From: Cochliopodium minus
Lineage: Eukaryota; Discosea; Himatismenida; Cochliopodiidae
Direction of reading: 5' to 3'
Length of the DNA: 64,000 bases
Assembly: GCA_024220525.1 (NCBI GenBank)
Contig: JAMYWO010000159.1
Coordinates: 1-64,000, forward strand
Within the stretch, counting starts at the first letter, position 1. The number at the start of each line of letters is the position of its first letter. Positions 9,876-22,515 of the stretch are shown here, one piece after another. Both the position numbers and the translations under genes were made by a program. The notes below the pieces were generated by a model, which made no database searches, was not told where the DNA came from, and was given only the letters and a program-made list of their open reading frames with translations.

Positions 9876-12800
9876 TTGTTGCATCAGTTAGGTCTTTGTT
9901 GTACTGATCATAATTAGGAGTGTTGACAATGAAATTACTGAAGCCGTCCGAACAAAGAGGAGACTTCCTGTAGTTGACAACAAACTCTTCTCTGAGCAGC
10001 TGGTAAAGATGAGATGCTTTGATGTTAGTGTTTGGGGTTTGTGGAGGAAGCACTCTTGAAAAATCCAAAAGGTAATATCTCCCATCTTTCCCCATGTGAC
10101 CTAATAAAGAATTTAAAAAATGAAAAAAAAAAAAAATTTAAAAAAAAAATGAAAATAAAATAAATTTTGAAAACTAAAAACAACAAAAAATGAAAAATAA
10201 AAAAATTCTTCTAAATGAAAAAATAAATTTTAAAATAATTTCGATTTTATTATTTAATTTTAAATTAATAAATTTTTGTAGTTTTTTTTTGAAAGAAAAA
10301 TAAAAAATAAAGGTACCTTCTAAGTCGATAGCAGTTGCGACTTCAACTTGTTTGAGACCAGCAAGATGAGGTATCAGATTAAGTTTCTTCGAAGCCTCCT
10401 CTATCTTGGAATTGAGTACGGGGTCTTCCTTCATGACAGTGACGCCAGCATCTTTGCTTCCGTACTTGAGGGACTTGTCTCCGTCAATAGGCAACAAGCT
10501 GGAAGCGATCAGCCTGAACCCTTTGTAGTCGATCAACGCCATCAGCGGAACACACAAACCATCCGTTTCTGTTTTCAAATATCCCTTCAGTCCCTTTAGT
10601 TCGTCTTGAAATTTTTTTTAATTTATTTTTTAAATTATTAATTTAAAATTTTATTTATTTACAAATTTATTTATTTATAAAATTTATTTGTTTATAAATT
10701 TATTTATAAAATTTGTTTATTTCAAAAAAATTTATTTTTTTTTAATTTATTTTTTAATTTTATTTAATTTCATTTTTAATTTCATTTTTAATTTATTTTT
10801 TAATTTTATTTAATATTTATTTTTAATTTCATTTTTAATTTATTTTTAAATTTATTTTTTAAATTTATTTTTTAAATTTATTTTTTAAATTTATTTTTAA
10901 AAAAAATTAATTTTACGTCCTGCCACTTTGGCTGCAAAAGTGTCCCCTCCAAAAATCTCATGAGAATCCACAGCAAACTTAAACAAAATGTTATTGGTGA
11001 TGAACTTCTCGCCTCCAATTACACCACCTGTTGTCGATCAAAAAAAAAAAAAGTAAAAAAAATAAAAAAAAATTTGAAAAAAATTACAAAAAAAATTAAA
11101 AAATTAAAAAATTAAAAAAAATTTTTACCAACATCAACAGGCTTTATAGTTTTCTTGTTGACAGGTTTATAAACCTCACTAATAATGATTTTGCCATACC
11201 TTTTAGCTAGGTTGATGAAATCAGTGGCGTTTCTGATCAGTCTGGTCTGCAAAGAGATGAGGTTGCTTTTCTGGCCAGTTCCGTTTTTGATGAGTTTGAT
11301 ACTTTCGATGGTGCTCTGAAAGACTTCGTTGAAATCGTCCAAACCAGACTTCTCGACATCTTCGACAGACTCCTCCTCCTCCTCCACATTCTTCTTTTTC
11401 CCGTGAGTTTTCTCGTTTGAAGAATCATCAGTGAATTCCAACTCCGATTCGTCGGAATTACGTTCAACGTTGGTGGCAGACTTTTTGAGGCTTTTGATTT
11501 CTCCCATATCCACCCCGTAACCCACCCCAGGAGTATGTTCACTATGCTCTTCACTACTGCTGCCTTCACTTTCGCTCTCACTGCTGTTCTTCTTCATCTT
11601 CTCTCCTTTGCTTTCTTTGTCATTTTTGGTTTCATTTTCACTTTCAGTCTCATTTTTGATTTCATTTTCGTTTTGGTTGCCACCACTTTCACTGCTGCTA
11701 CTCTCGTTTTCTTCCAAGATAGTCTCTTCTTTCTTGACTGCTTCCACATAAGTTTCCGGGAAATATCCAGCATCGCCCTTGAGTGTCTCTCCCTTCCACC
11801 ACCCACTTTTCTGCTTCTTTAAAACGTAGACAACTTGGCCAGGGATCAAAGTCAAGAAAGACTTTCCCTTTGAAGATTCTTTTTGAAAGGGAAACTTGGC
11901 GACGACTTGTTCTTTCTCTTTTTCTACTCTCGCCTCAAAGTTATTTTGCAAAGATTTGTTCCTTGACAAGAGGTTGGGAGGAGCAAAAAGACTGACAGAA
12001 GACTTGCTTCTTTGTTTGGTGTCCAATCTCTCCATTCGATTGGGTCTTTTGACAGTGTTCACTTTTTTTGGAGAATCTATTTTAGGTTCGTTTTCGGTTG
12101 GAGAAGTACCATAGCCATTAGTGTTCATTGGTGAACCATAAGGATTGGTGTTGACATTTAATATAGGGGTTCCATATCCACTCAAACTGTTGAAAATGGG
12201 AGATCCATATGAGTCATTGCAACTTGTAGAAGGGGATGTCCCGTAAGGAGTGTTTTCTTTAGTAATTGGTGAATTCCCATACCCAGTGCTCATCATAGGA
12301 GAAAAAGAGGGCTTATTTGGGGTATTAGGTGTTTCAATCTCGGAACTCTCCTCGTCAACTTCATTGACAGGAGTGTCTTGTTCTTTATTATCTGGAGGAG
12401 TGTCTTGTTCTATTTTATCTAAAGGTGTACCTTGCTTTTCATTAATAATGGGGCTTGAAGAATCCTCTTTCCTTTTTTCTTTGTTAACAGATAACAAATT
12501 AGAGAGAGAAGGGTTTGTGGGAAGGAATCTTCTGTTCATCAAATTGATAGGCAAAGTTTGTCTCCTCTTGATTTCGATTTCGCCCTTTGGACCGATAAGA
12601 CTGGCCTTCTCGGACTTGATTTCAGAACTCGTAGCGACAGTAAACCCACCAGAAACTAGCGTAATGTTTTGCATTTTGAGCATGGAAGTGGTGAAAGGAT
12701 CTTCTCTTGTCAACCTTGGTTTGACAAAACCTTGATTCACACCCTCGTAATCATCCTTAAAGTTCTCAATCTTTGTCACAGATTTCAGCTCGCTGTATTT

Positions 12801-14094
12801 GACATCATAAGAAAGGATCTTTTCACGTTTAGACTTTCTGATACTCTCGATTCGGACATAATTCTCCAAAATCATCTGTATTTTCGAGCACCAAACATCC
12901 AAAACCTTTGCTGGTTGCTGAACGGACTTGCTCAACGCAAGAGAAACCTTCTCCTCCGTTGTGATGATGCTAAACTCTCTATCTGACTTTCTTTCAACAG
13001 TGGCTCCCCACTTGTGAAGATTGATCATGTCACACAGTTCCTCTGGCGTCTCTTTGTCCTTGTTTTTCTCGATCATCTTTTGCAGATCTTTCCCTATCAA
13101 AAAACATTTCAGCTCCATGTCTGTCAGCTTGCACCATCTCTTCTGATATTTCTTCTTTTGCATGATCGAGATCCCCATCATGGATTCTTCTTTGCTCGTC
13201 TTTTTCTCGAACATCATTTTGAATTCTCCTTCACATACTGGTGCATTTTCTATCGAGAAATTTTGATCCACTGATGGATACTTCTGTATGAAATAACCCA
13301 AATCTTCTATCAAAAGTGTTTGCACTGTTGCTTTCAGATTTTCCAAAATGGTGAATAATTCGTGGGTATTGTTTGGGTCCTTCTTGAATTCAAGCACTGA
13401 TAGATCAAAATCTTTCCTCAAATGGCTCGCTATTGATCTTATGTACTGATATGACAATACTTTCAAACTCTCTACATTGTATTCGTTATAATGTTTGAAT
13501 AAATTAAATCTTATTTTGCTTATTGAATCTATCACCGCTTCCCAACAAAGATAATAGTCTTCTTTCTTAAATTGTTCCAATGTTTCCAAAAATATTCTCC
13601 TCCTCGTTGGATTTCTCTTTATTCTATGTAATTCCAAAGAGATATTAATCACATAAGATTCTTTATTCGATTTGATGCTTATTTCAAAATCCTAATTAAA
13701 ATTATTTGAATAATTTGCTGTTCAAAATTGAAAAAACAAAAATATCAAAAAAATTTTGTAATGATAATTCCCATAATTGGTATCTATACTTACACTAAAA
13801 ACAAAATTGGAATTTTCAGAAAATTTTTTGTCTTCATTGGTGGACAAGATGAATCCTTTTTCATGCATTGATTTGAGAATATTGATAGCCTGATTGGAAT
13901 TGATCTCTGGTTCATTTTTTAATATCCATTCAATAGCATCAGTCCCTAATAATAAAAAAGGGTTCAAAGTACAGAAAAGATAGAAGTGGTTATTAATTAA
14001 TACCCAAGAAATATTTATTTTTGTTCTTGGTTCTCATTTTTACTCCTTGTTCGCCCTTTAATCTCAATAGAATTGGAACAATATTATTGCTCAT
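9876..14094 (-). CDS. DEP-PH-SH3-CLU fusion protein, N-terminal two thirds
   Basis: Exons 14004-14094, 13794-13945, 11129-13691, 10917-11027, 10317-10604 and 9876-10100. The protein opens with a DEP domain (LLRLKGEQGVKMRTK...GTDAIEWIL). A PH domain follows near residues 270-400 (KKKYQKRWCKL...VLDVWCSKIQMIL), then a Ser/Pro/Thr-rich linker with YGTSP/YGSP repeats. An SH3 domain contains LIPGQVVYVLKK, SGWWKGE and GYFPETYV. A Glu/Ser-rich acidic stretch leads into the CLU central domain (LVPLMALIDY-like VPLMALIDYKGFRLIA, KYGSKDAG, DGRYYLLDFSRVLPP, LYQLLREEFV). It ends in phase 1 at the contig edge and continues at 44147. CLU proteins bind RNA and control mitochondrial biogenesis and distribution. 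The signalling modules suggest a membrane- and partner-regulated version. The joined model is 4647 nt, 1548 residues. Confidence 0.88.
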
Positions 14095-14207
14095 TTGAAC
14101 TGATTTTTATTTATTTTTTATTAATTTTATCGCACTGATTTTAATTGAAAAAAATATTTATTCAATTTTCATTTTAATTTCTAAAGGATCCAAAAAACAA
14201 AGGGATT

Positions 14208-15642
14208 TTATTTGGTTTTATTATCTTTGTAGTTGTAGAAACCTTCACCAGATTTGACACCTAACTTTCCATCCTTTACCAATTTGTTGACTGTCTCGCT
14301 GGGATTAAAGAGGGTCTCTTGAGGGAATCTCTCGTGCCATGAATCAATGATAAACTTGAAAGTATCCAATCCTACATAATCGAGTAATTGGAATGGACCC
14401 ATAGGATAACCAGCACCCAATTTCATTGCAGTATCTGTCCAAAAAAATTAAGATTGAATAAGAAATTTCATATTATCAATTTTCGATTTGGTTTAAAGGA
14501 ATGATAATGAATTGATTTTTTAAAAAATTGGTTCGATAAAGTTTATCAAAATAAAATATATTTTGTATTTCCTATTATTTAATTAAATGCTTCCTTTTAT
14601 GATGATGTAAAAATATTTATGATTATAAACATCAAAAATAGAAAATATGTATTTTTTCATTTGTTGGTTTTTTGATGAAATCAATAGAAAAATCTTGTTA
14701 TTCAGATGAAATATTGATTAAAAGATTTACCTATATCTTGGAATGATGCATCTTCTCTATCGATCATTCTGATGGCCTCTAACATATATGGGCACAACAA
14801 TCTATTGACGATGAATCCGGGAGTATCCTTGCAATCAACAGTGACTTTGCCAACACTCTGGCCAAAGCTCTTGAGGGTTTGGAATGTCTCGTTGGAGGTA
14901 TCATTGGTCTTGATGACTTCAACAAGCTTCATCATTGGCACAGGATTGAAGAAATGCAACCCTCCAAAGTTTGGCGCTCTTACACCATTGCAGATATCCT
15001 TGATGGAAAGAGAAGATGTGTTGGATGCAAAGATTGCCTTCTTTGGTGCTGCCTTGTCCAATCTGGTGAACAATTGTTGTTTGATTTTGATGTTTTCTAC
15101 GATTGCTTCAATGACGAGATCAGTGTTTCTCACAGCCTCTGATTATTTCAAAAAAAAAAAGGATGAATAATTCAGAATAATAAAAAGCAAATCATTTTTA
15201 TTCTTTGAAATGTTATCGATTCAAATTGATTCAAATTAAAACGTAAAAAATTTTTATATTTATAATTTGGGATATGTTATTTTTTTGGTTTTATACCTTC
15301 TGCATTGGTAGATATTTGGATTCTGCTGAATGTATCATTAATATAATTTTCTGCTTCTTGATTATTTTCAGCAAATTTCTTCTTGGCAACTCTTGACAAA
15401 GAATTCTTGATGTTTGCTTTGCTCTTTTCTAATACAGATAGATCCAAATCAACCAAGGTTACATTATAGCCAGATGCAGCACTCACTTGAACAATCCCGC
15501 TCCCCATCAAACCGCTCCCAAAAACGGTGATATGAGAAATCCCACTGACAGTAGAATAATTATTATAATTATTTTTGTAATTGATGACAGGGATGAATTT
15601 GGCGAAAGTATTCTTCTTGTTATATTTGAAAATATTCTTCAT
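14208..15642 (-). CDS. Mitochondrial 3-hydroxyacyl-CoA dehydrogenase
   Basis: Three exons (15297-15642, 14731-15138, 14208-14434) give 326 residues. The enzyme catalyses the NAD-dependent oxidation of L-3-hydroxyacyl-CoA in beta-oxidation. The N-terminal 35 residues are basic, Asn/Phe/Tyr-rich and lack acids, as expected of a mitochondrial presequence. The Rossmann motif is [19 protein letters not shown], followed by LVDLD. The catalytic region contains NTSSLSI and [16 protein letters not shown] with the active-site His. The C-terminal dimerisation domain contains [29 protein letters not shown] and the ending GEGFYNYK. Length matches monofunctional HADH, not the trifunctional alpha subunit. 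It implies aerobic mitochondrial fatty-acid oxidation. An Hbd-type bacterial enzyme is the nearest alternative. Confidence 0.96.
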
Positions 15643-15669
15643 TTTTTTTTAATATAAATTAATAAATAT

Positions 15670-18115
15670 TTAATTATCAATCTTCTTTTCTTTATAAACA
15701 ACATCCCACGTTTTTCTTAATTGATGAAAAGGGCTGAAAGAGTAAAACTGGGCAGAGTGGTTGCACACAATGTTTTCTTTAACAAAAGAGAAAAGCAAGA
15801 AGGAGAACCAGTGGCCAGAAGCCAACTTGGCGTATTCTTTCTTGTTGGTGGTATTTAAGTGATGAATTTGCCTGTATACTTGGTCTATAGTTTTCATCAC
15901 AGAAAAATATTTTTCAAACATTTCATTTCGATAAGTGATCCACTGAGGAAAGTATTCAATGAAAACATAATCAGAAGAAGTTCGGATCATTTCCAAAATG
16001 GTTTTTTCGTCTAACTCAGCCCTCCAATTCAGCCTGGAGAGGTTGTCAGTCATCAAAGAACATTGCATTGAAACATAGACATCACAGTCGATCTTCATTC
16101 TTCTTTTCGCTTTGTCCACGACCACAAAGCCTCTTTGTTGAAAGGGATTGAGTTCCTTCGAAATCTTTACAAGCTTTTCGATAGTAAGATCAACTTCTTC
16201 AGCCATTATTGGCTTCAAATAATCCCATTGGTTTTCCAAAGCTACAAGAACTGGATCTATTTCTTCCATAGTGGTCAAGTCTCTCACAAATAACAAAACT
16301 AACTTATCACATGTTACTTTAACAATGTTTCTGTGTAATTCTGAAATTAACTCAAAATGGTAACAATAATTTTTGTTTAGAGGGAGGTTGTACTCTTTTT
16401 TTTCCCACACCCCCCAAAACAACTTCTCGAAGGTGGTCGCTTCTTGGTTTCTCTCTGACACAGTGGCTTTAGGATTGTTTGCTTCTGACATGGAAGAAAC
16501 GTGCCAAATGTCATTGTAATTATAGAGTGTGCAAGAAATTCCGTCCAAGTGATCATATACTTCAAAATTTTTCTCATCAAAATTTTCGACATCTTGTACT
16601 AAATTTAGTAAAAAAAAAAAATCAAAATTTTAAGAAATAAAAATTAAAAAATTAAAAAAAATAAAAATTAAATATTAAATATAAAATTTCTACAATATAT
16701 TTGGTTGAAATGTCCAAAAGAGGGAATAGAAAAGGAGACAATTCTCCAATCATCATCTTTGTCGAGTATCAGTCCGTGCCCACATTCAAGCTCGAGTTGT
16801 GACGTAGAATGAATCAGCCTAGAATGAAAAATAATGACGAGATTGGGGAGAGTTTCATGGTAACTATAATGCAGCTCAAAAGTTTTTTCCATTTCCTTCA
16901 AATCTTTGCCTCCTCTGAGCCACTTCCAAACAAGCGGATATTTTTCGAAAGAATCTTTGTTTGAATTTAAATTTTCATTGCTTGTTAGAATCTTAATTCA
17001 GAAAAAAAAAACAATTTAGTTTGAAATATAATATAAAAAAAAATTCAGGCCTGAAAAAATTAAATTCAAAAATAAATTTTTTTGTTTGGATTATGTTAAT
17101 TCAATAAAATGTTAAGATAAATTGAGAATAGTTTTTTTTTTTACCTTTGAGTCAGGGCTTGCTTTATTGGTTTTCTCCATTTCCAACCTTCTCAAGAGAG
17201 TGGATTGCACAGAAAAAAAGCGAGTCATCTTCTTACAATGTATCCCATGGAAACTTTCAGTGGGAAAGTTGAAATCATGCAAAATACCACGATATTTCTC
17301 TCGGGCCTTGTTGTCCCACTTTGTAATGTTTTCATCTTTCAAAATCTCAAAGTAAATATGATTACAACAACTCAAATCTAAAACCTTTTTGTTTTGAATA
17401 TAATCTATCGCATATTTTTTGTATCTTAGGCAGTGAAAAAGCTCCTTTTTGGCCCTTTCGTAGTCTCCCACTTTGAATTTGTTTGTAGAGGTGATCCATC
17501 TCGTTTGCACTTCTACATTATTTGTTCTTCTTAGGATATCCTCATCTAGCCAAGTATTATCGAACTTTTTTTTTTGATATGGTATCTGTTTAAGTAAAGT
17601 TTTTCAAAGTTTTTAATTTTTTTTAAAGTTTTAATTTTTTTAATTTTTTTTAATTTTTTTTACAAATTTATCTGGGAGAGATAAACATTCGATTGTTTCA
17701 TGTGTATGATTCCATATCATCAGCTGCCATGTCTTTGATGGTATGAACATTATTTGCACTTCATCATTATCGTACATTTCAAATGGAATATCTATTTCAC
17801 TGAATACCCATTAAAATTTTAATGCTAATTTCTTGATTATCTTCAAATATCTATTTATATCTTTACCTTATTGTTTTTCTTACTACTTTTTCATTATTTG
17901 GCTCTTCATCTATTATCGCAATGAAATCATAATCTGATGTTGGTTTAAAAGTTCCATATACTCTTTAGATATATACAGAAAGTTAAATTGAATACAGAAG
18001 CCATAAAATGAATTCACCTTGATCCTATTTGATAAATGGTAAATATTTTGTTGAATTTTTCTTGTCCAAGAAGCTCAATGAATAGTTGTTCTGATATATC
18101 AATATTTATTTCCAT
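15670..18115 (-). CDS. RNA-repair type nucleotidyltransferase fused to a degenerate T4 Rnl1-like RNA ligase
   Basis: Six exons (18018-18115, 17867-17962, 17664-17799, 17145-17585, 16694-16991, 15670-16598) give 665 residues. Residues 1-270 resemble the RlaP/minimal nucleotidyltransferase group of the pol-beta fold: IGSRVYGTFKPTSDYDF supplies the GS and DxD motifs, followed by a helical part. Residues 300-665 resemble T4 RNA ligase 1: GLILDKDDDWRIVSF, the motif I region VYDHLDGISCTLYNY, W-HVSSM, YCYHFELISELHRNIV (motif IIIa) and the motif IV/V region QQRGFVVVDK...RMKIDCDVYV. Three residues the ligase needs appear replaced: the nucleotidylated Lys of KxDG is His, Glu of motif IV EG is Arg, and the second Lys of motif V KxK is Asp. 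I infer an active terminal nucleotidyltransferase with a non-catalytic, RNA-binding ligase domain. The domain calls rest on motif recognition only. Confidence 0.8.
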
Positions 18116-18443
18116 TTTTTTTTTTTTTTTTTTTTTTTTGAAAACATGTTTAATTAGATTAATTGTTTGTTGAGGATTGTAATCTTCTATCATGGTTAAA
18201 GATTTTTTTTTTTTTTTTTAGAAATCTTTTCACAAATCTTTTTCCAATTTTTGATTTACATTATTAATAGTACGTAGAAAATGGGCAAACTGGATCTTGA
18301 TGAAGGGGAAGAAAAATTTTGTACTAAAAATTTCTGAGTTCAACAACAGAATTAAATGTTTATTTTTGTTTTAATAGCGATTCTTGTTAGTAATAGAAAT
18401 AAATCATAAAGTTTCTAAATTGAATTGATTAGGTTTGATTACT
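18116..18443. other. Intergenic spacer with poly-T tracts
   Basis: Holds the promoter of the NTase-ligase gene and the 3' flank of the collagen-like gene, both on the minus strand. Two T tracts of 19 or more lie at about 18116-18139 and 18207-18219. Nothing else is recognisable. Confidence 0.55.
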
Positions 18444-20332
18444 TTAATTTTTGTTTTCTTCAATGATTTTTTCAATCAAATCTCTTTGCTTCTTTAATTG
18501 AGAATCTTGCTCATTCTTTTTTTCAATTAGCTCTTTGATGGTTTTTTCCTGAGCCTCAGCATCTTTTTGAAGTTGTTTGTTGGCTTCAAATTCAAATTCA
18601 ATTTTAGTCTCTAAATTCTTGTTGATGGACTCTTCTTCTTTGATCTTTGTTTCTAATTGAGTATTGATGGTTTTTTGATTTTCGATGGCTGCTTTATCAT
18701 TGCAAAAAGATTCCATCTCGATGATATGGATTAAATTTTCATTGGTGACCTCGGGGAAGTACATGCAGATATAGGATTTCTCTGATGGATCTTCATCGAT
18801 GTTGATTTCTCTGTGGACTCTTTGGAGAGTGATGATATGGCAGAGGTTAGGATCATATGCATTCTGCTTGGAAGAGGAATCGAAATAGATTTTGCTGTCA
18901 GGAACGATACAATCCTTCTTATCTTGAGCATTGCATATCGCCAAAGATTCAGATTTGCAAGGTGCGGTGGTGATTTGATAGGAATAAGATTTGACCTTGC
19001 ATTGACCTCTGAATAAGGTTTTCTGATCACAACTGATGTAATAAGAATTGATCTTGTTGATATCGCTAGAATTTTTGATGGAATGGAGTGGAATACCCAT
19101 ATTTTCCCTTTCAATAAGATCATAAAACAAATATTGAGAATCTTGGGAGAAGAGCGAGGAAAACAATTGAGAAGGAAAAATATAGTGCAGATTTCTGATT
19201 CTTTGCAATCCCACATCGACCTCCCTCCTGTGAGTCACACTCACTTCACCAGGTTCCCCTTTGAAGCCTCTGTCGCCTTCTTCACCTTTTAGACCCTTGT
19301 CTCCTCTACCACCAGCTTGACTAAAACCTCTGGGCCCTCTTGGACCTATTGCACCTTTATTTCCCTTTTCACCATCAATCCCATTTATTCCATTTTCTCC
19401 TGCCTTTTTTTTTTAAATATAATAAAATAAAAATTCTCCAAATCAAAATTAAATTTAAAAGAATAACTATCTCCAAAGTTGAAAAAAAATTCAAATAGAT
19501 TTTTTAACTATTCATGAGAGATTCTTTAATTTATTTCCTACCTCACCCATGTTTCCCTTGACAGACACCCCTTTAAAACCTCTTGATCCTATTGCACCTT
19601 TGTTTCCTGGTGCACCCAAAACACCCTTTTCACCTTGCGCCCCACTGTCTCCTACCTCACCCTTAAAACCACGTAATCCTCTGCTTCCTCTGACTCCTTT
19701 AACTCCGTCTTCTCCTTTTTCTCCCACAACCCCTGCTTCCCCTTTTAATCCTTTTATTCCTTTTAATCCTCTTCTACCTCTTGATCCTTTATCTCCGTTT
19801 GCGCCTTTCTATTTAATTAATGTGAAAAATTTTAAGCAATTCTTTAATGATTCTAAATGTTTTATTTCTTTCTACCCTTAAATATCGGGTTCATTTTTTA
19901 TGTAATTTAATAGTATTAAACCAAATAAACTTTTTTTTATTTTACAGTTCCTTTATCACCAAATAAACCTTGTTCACCTTTAAATCCTCTTCTCCCTCTT
20001 CTTCCTCTTTGACCTTTAGCACCTTTAGCACCTGGCTCACCAATTTGACCTTTATCCCCTTGATCTCCTTGAAAGCCCTCAGGACCAATCTCACCTCTTA
20101 TTCCTTTCAATCCATTTTCACCCCTTGGGCCATCCTCACCCGGATCTCCTTTGATATATCTTATACTACCTCTCTTTTCAACATTATTAATTTCTTCATC
20201 TTCATCTTCACTATCTTTTGCCATGATAGATATTTTTTTAAGAGGTTTGATATCTTTTGTATTTTTTGCATATATCCCAACAATTAGAATCAAAAATATG
20301 ATGAGAAATATCAAATTCAATCCCCTCTTCAT
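18444..20332 (-). CDS. Collagen-like Gly-X-Y protein with signal anchor, Cys-rich domain and coiled coil
   Basis: Exons 19946-20332, 19542-19808 and 18444-19403 give 537 residues in frame. Residues 1-22 form a hydrophobic signal or anchor ([19 protein letters not shown]). From about residue 65 to 265 every third residue is Gly ([19 protein letters not shown] and onward), rich in Lys, Arg, Glu and Ala and poor in Pro, with a short break at GFSQAGG. The next 180 residues contain eight or more Cys ([49 protein letters not shown]). The last 80 residues are a charged coiled coil ([19 protein letters not shown]). It is probably an oligomeric extracellular or cell-surface protein. I cannot name the C-terminal domain. 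The start at 20332 was chosen because it places the hydrophobic segment at the N-terminus; an upstream ATG at 20398 would only add a Lys run. Confidence 0.85.
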
Positions 20333-20468
20333 TTTTTTTTTTTTTTTTTTTTTTGCCTGTTCGATATCAATGAGGAAAATGAAAATAGAAATAAACACAA
20401 TCCAATTTTCTAGAAACAGAAAACTCTTTTTTTTTTATTTTTTCATATCTTTTAAATTCGTTTCAAAT

Positions 20469-22332
20469 TTAATTTCCTGAAATGATACCAAGAGCAGCAG
20501 CCTCGAGTCTAGTGATGGAGTTAAGAAGAGAGTAGTCGAGTTTGTCAGCAGTATCGGTGGTTCTGTGGTAGTAAGGATAAGAACCCCAATCTTGATCAAT
20601 AGCCAAAGTAGAAGCGATACCAGCATTCAAGTAGGAGACGTGGTCAGATCCGAAAGGGTTGTTGTCGATTCTGAGGGCCAAAGTAGATTGAAAAGCAAGA
20701 GCAGCACTGTAGACAGCTTTAAAAAAAAATGTCAAGAAAAAAAAAATTTAACATTTAGTTTTACAAGAAAAAATTTTTTTAAAATAAAAAAAAACAAAAA
20801 AAAAATTTTTAAATAAATTTAAAAAAAAAAATAAAAAAAAAAAATAATTTAAAAATAATTTAAAAAAAAAATTTTTTACGTGCAAAAAGAGTGTTGTTGT
20901 TAACTGAGGTTTCGATGATGACACCAAAGTTGGATTTTCTGTAACCGATCATATCGTGAGTGAGAGCAGCAACTACCTTGGATTTGTTTCCAGCGTTGAT
21001 GAGAGCTTGCACGTTAGCTTTGGATCCATAAAGACCTTGTTCTTCACTATTTTTTGCAATGTAATAAAAAAATCATTTTTTTTTCAATAAATTATTTTTT
21101 ATTTTTTTAAATTTTTTGTTTTACCCTGAATACCAAATGAAAATGAAGGTTCCTTGTTGTGGAGGATTGCTGTTGAAAGCTCTCAAAATCTCTAAGACAC
21201 CAGAACTTCCAGAAGCGTTATCTTCAGCACCTAAATTGTTAACAGGAAGGGAAAAAAGAATTAAAAAATTTCTCTGAATTGATTTTTGATATATTAAATA
21301 ATATATGTAAAAAAAATATTTTGTGAATATAAACAAGTCAAAATTCCATCTTTACAATTATCATAATGCATACATTAATGATGAAATAGATTATATTATT
21401 ATATTATATTTGTTAAAATATCCTTACCTGGTGCAGATGTGGTTGGGGATTGAGATGTAGAATCATAATGTGCTCCCACGATGTACCATTTGTCGGTGTT
21501 GGTTCTTCCGGTGATGGTGGCGATGACGTTGTAACAGGTTTTTCCAGATACGGTGAAGGTTTCTGAAGTGATAGGGATGTTGGAGTTGATGGATCTAACA
21601 TGATTGATGATATAATCGCGAGCGTTGAGGATATCATTTCCCAAGCTGTATCTATTGAATTTGGCCAATCCATCGACCTTTGATTGATAATAAAAAAAAA
21701 TATAAAGGATATGTTAAAAAAAATGCAATAAATATATGGGAGATCTATTATAAAATATTTTGAGATGCAACTTTATTATAACTCCCTTTTTTTTGAATAA
21801 TATTTTTTTTATTTACCACACTTGTCAATCTAGTTTGATTGATACTGTTTACCAATGCGGTGATATAGGCATTATCTCTTGAGGCATGAGTTGGTTTGAG
21901 GTTCTTGATGAGGGTGGTTCTTCCGCTGACGAGAGGGAGGATCAATTTTACATCTTTGTTGTTGCAATTTTGTTTGATGAGGAGATTGTAGACCTCTTTA
22001 TTCTTTGCTTGGTGGATGACGTATCCATAATTCTTATATAACACAGTGAACAAATCATTGGATGCAATTTCTTGATATGTTTTTCTCTCTTCAGATCCGC
22101 AGAGTTTCATTTTGTTAATGAAGATGAGTCTTGTATCTGGAATGATTGATGATGTATCCAATTCGTTCATATCCAATTCATCATGGGTGAAGACCAAGAG
22201 ATCATCCCCTATCTCGATTTCAAAGTCGTAATGTCTATGATTTACCCTGTTCACATCGAGCATATAATATTTCCCTTGCACTACATTGATCAACAGGAAG
22301 AGGGATACAATAATGAAGAGTATATTTTTCAT
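20469..22332 (-). CDS. Secreted M28 family zinc aminopeptidase
   Basis: Five exons (21817-22332, 21428-21677, 21125-21230, 20880-21046, 20469-20716) give 428 residues. A signal peptide (ILFIIVSLFLLINVVQG) precedes a roughly 150-residue propeptide-like region. The catalytic domain carries all expected M28 residues: GAHYDS (first zinc His and catalytic Asp), GAEDNASGSSG (bridging Asp), SGEEQGLYGS (catalytic Glu pair), GSDHVSY (second zinc Asp) and YHRTTDT (second zinc His). It should remove N-terminal amino acids outside the cell or in the lysosome, as in Aeromonas/Vibrio leucyl aminopeptidase relatives. It is divergently transcribed from the unrecognised gene at 22516. Confidence 0.95.
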
Positions 22333-22515
22333 ATTTTTAGTTAAAAAATGAATTCTCTTTTTTTTAATTTTAATTTATATTATAACAGAAAAGAAAGTTA
22401 CTTTGAATTATTAAATTTCATAGATGTTTCAATAAAAAAAAATACATCATATTCTTGATGCTGATCATTTTTTGTTTCTTTTTTCATTTCGAGCAATTCT
22501 CCAATAAAAAAAAAA

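Noticed and set aside
12250-12735. 161-residue plus-strand frame, with other antisense frames at 45602-46118 and 48482-49459
   Set aside because: Shadows of long minus-strand exons (CLU fusion, talin-like); no start context or domain.
18116-18443. CRISPR, toxin or mobile-element cargo next to the NTase-ligase gene
   Set aside because: No repeats-with-spacers, transposase, capsid or reverse transcriptase sequence was seen here or elsewhere in the window.
19549-19881. Plus-strand Pro-rich frame
   Set aside because: Antisense of Gly-X-Y codons in the collagen-like gene.
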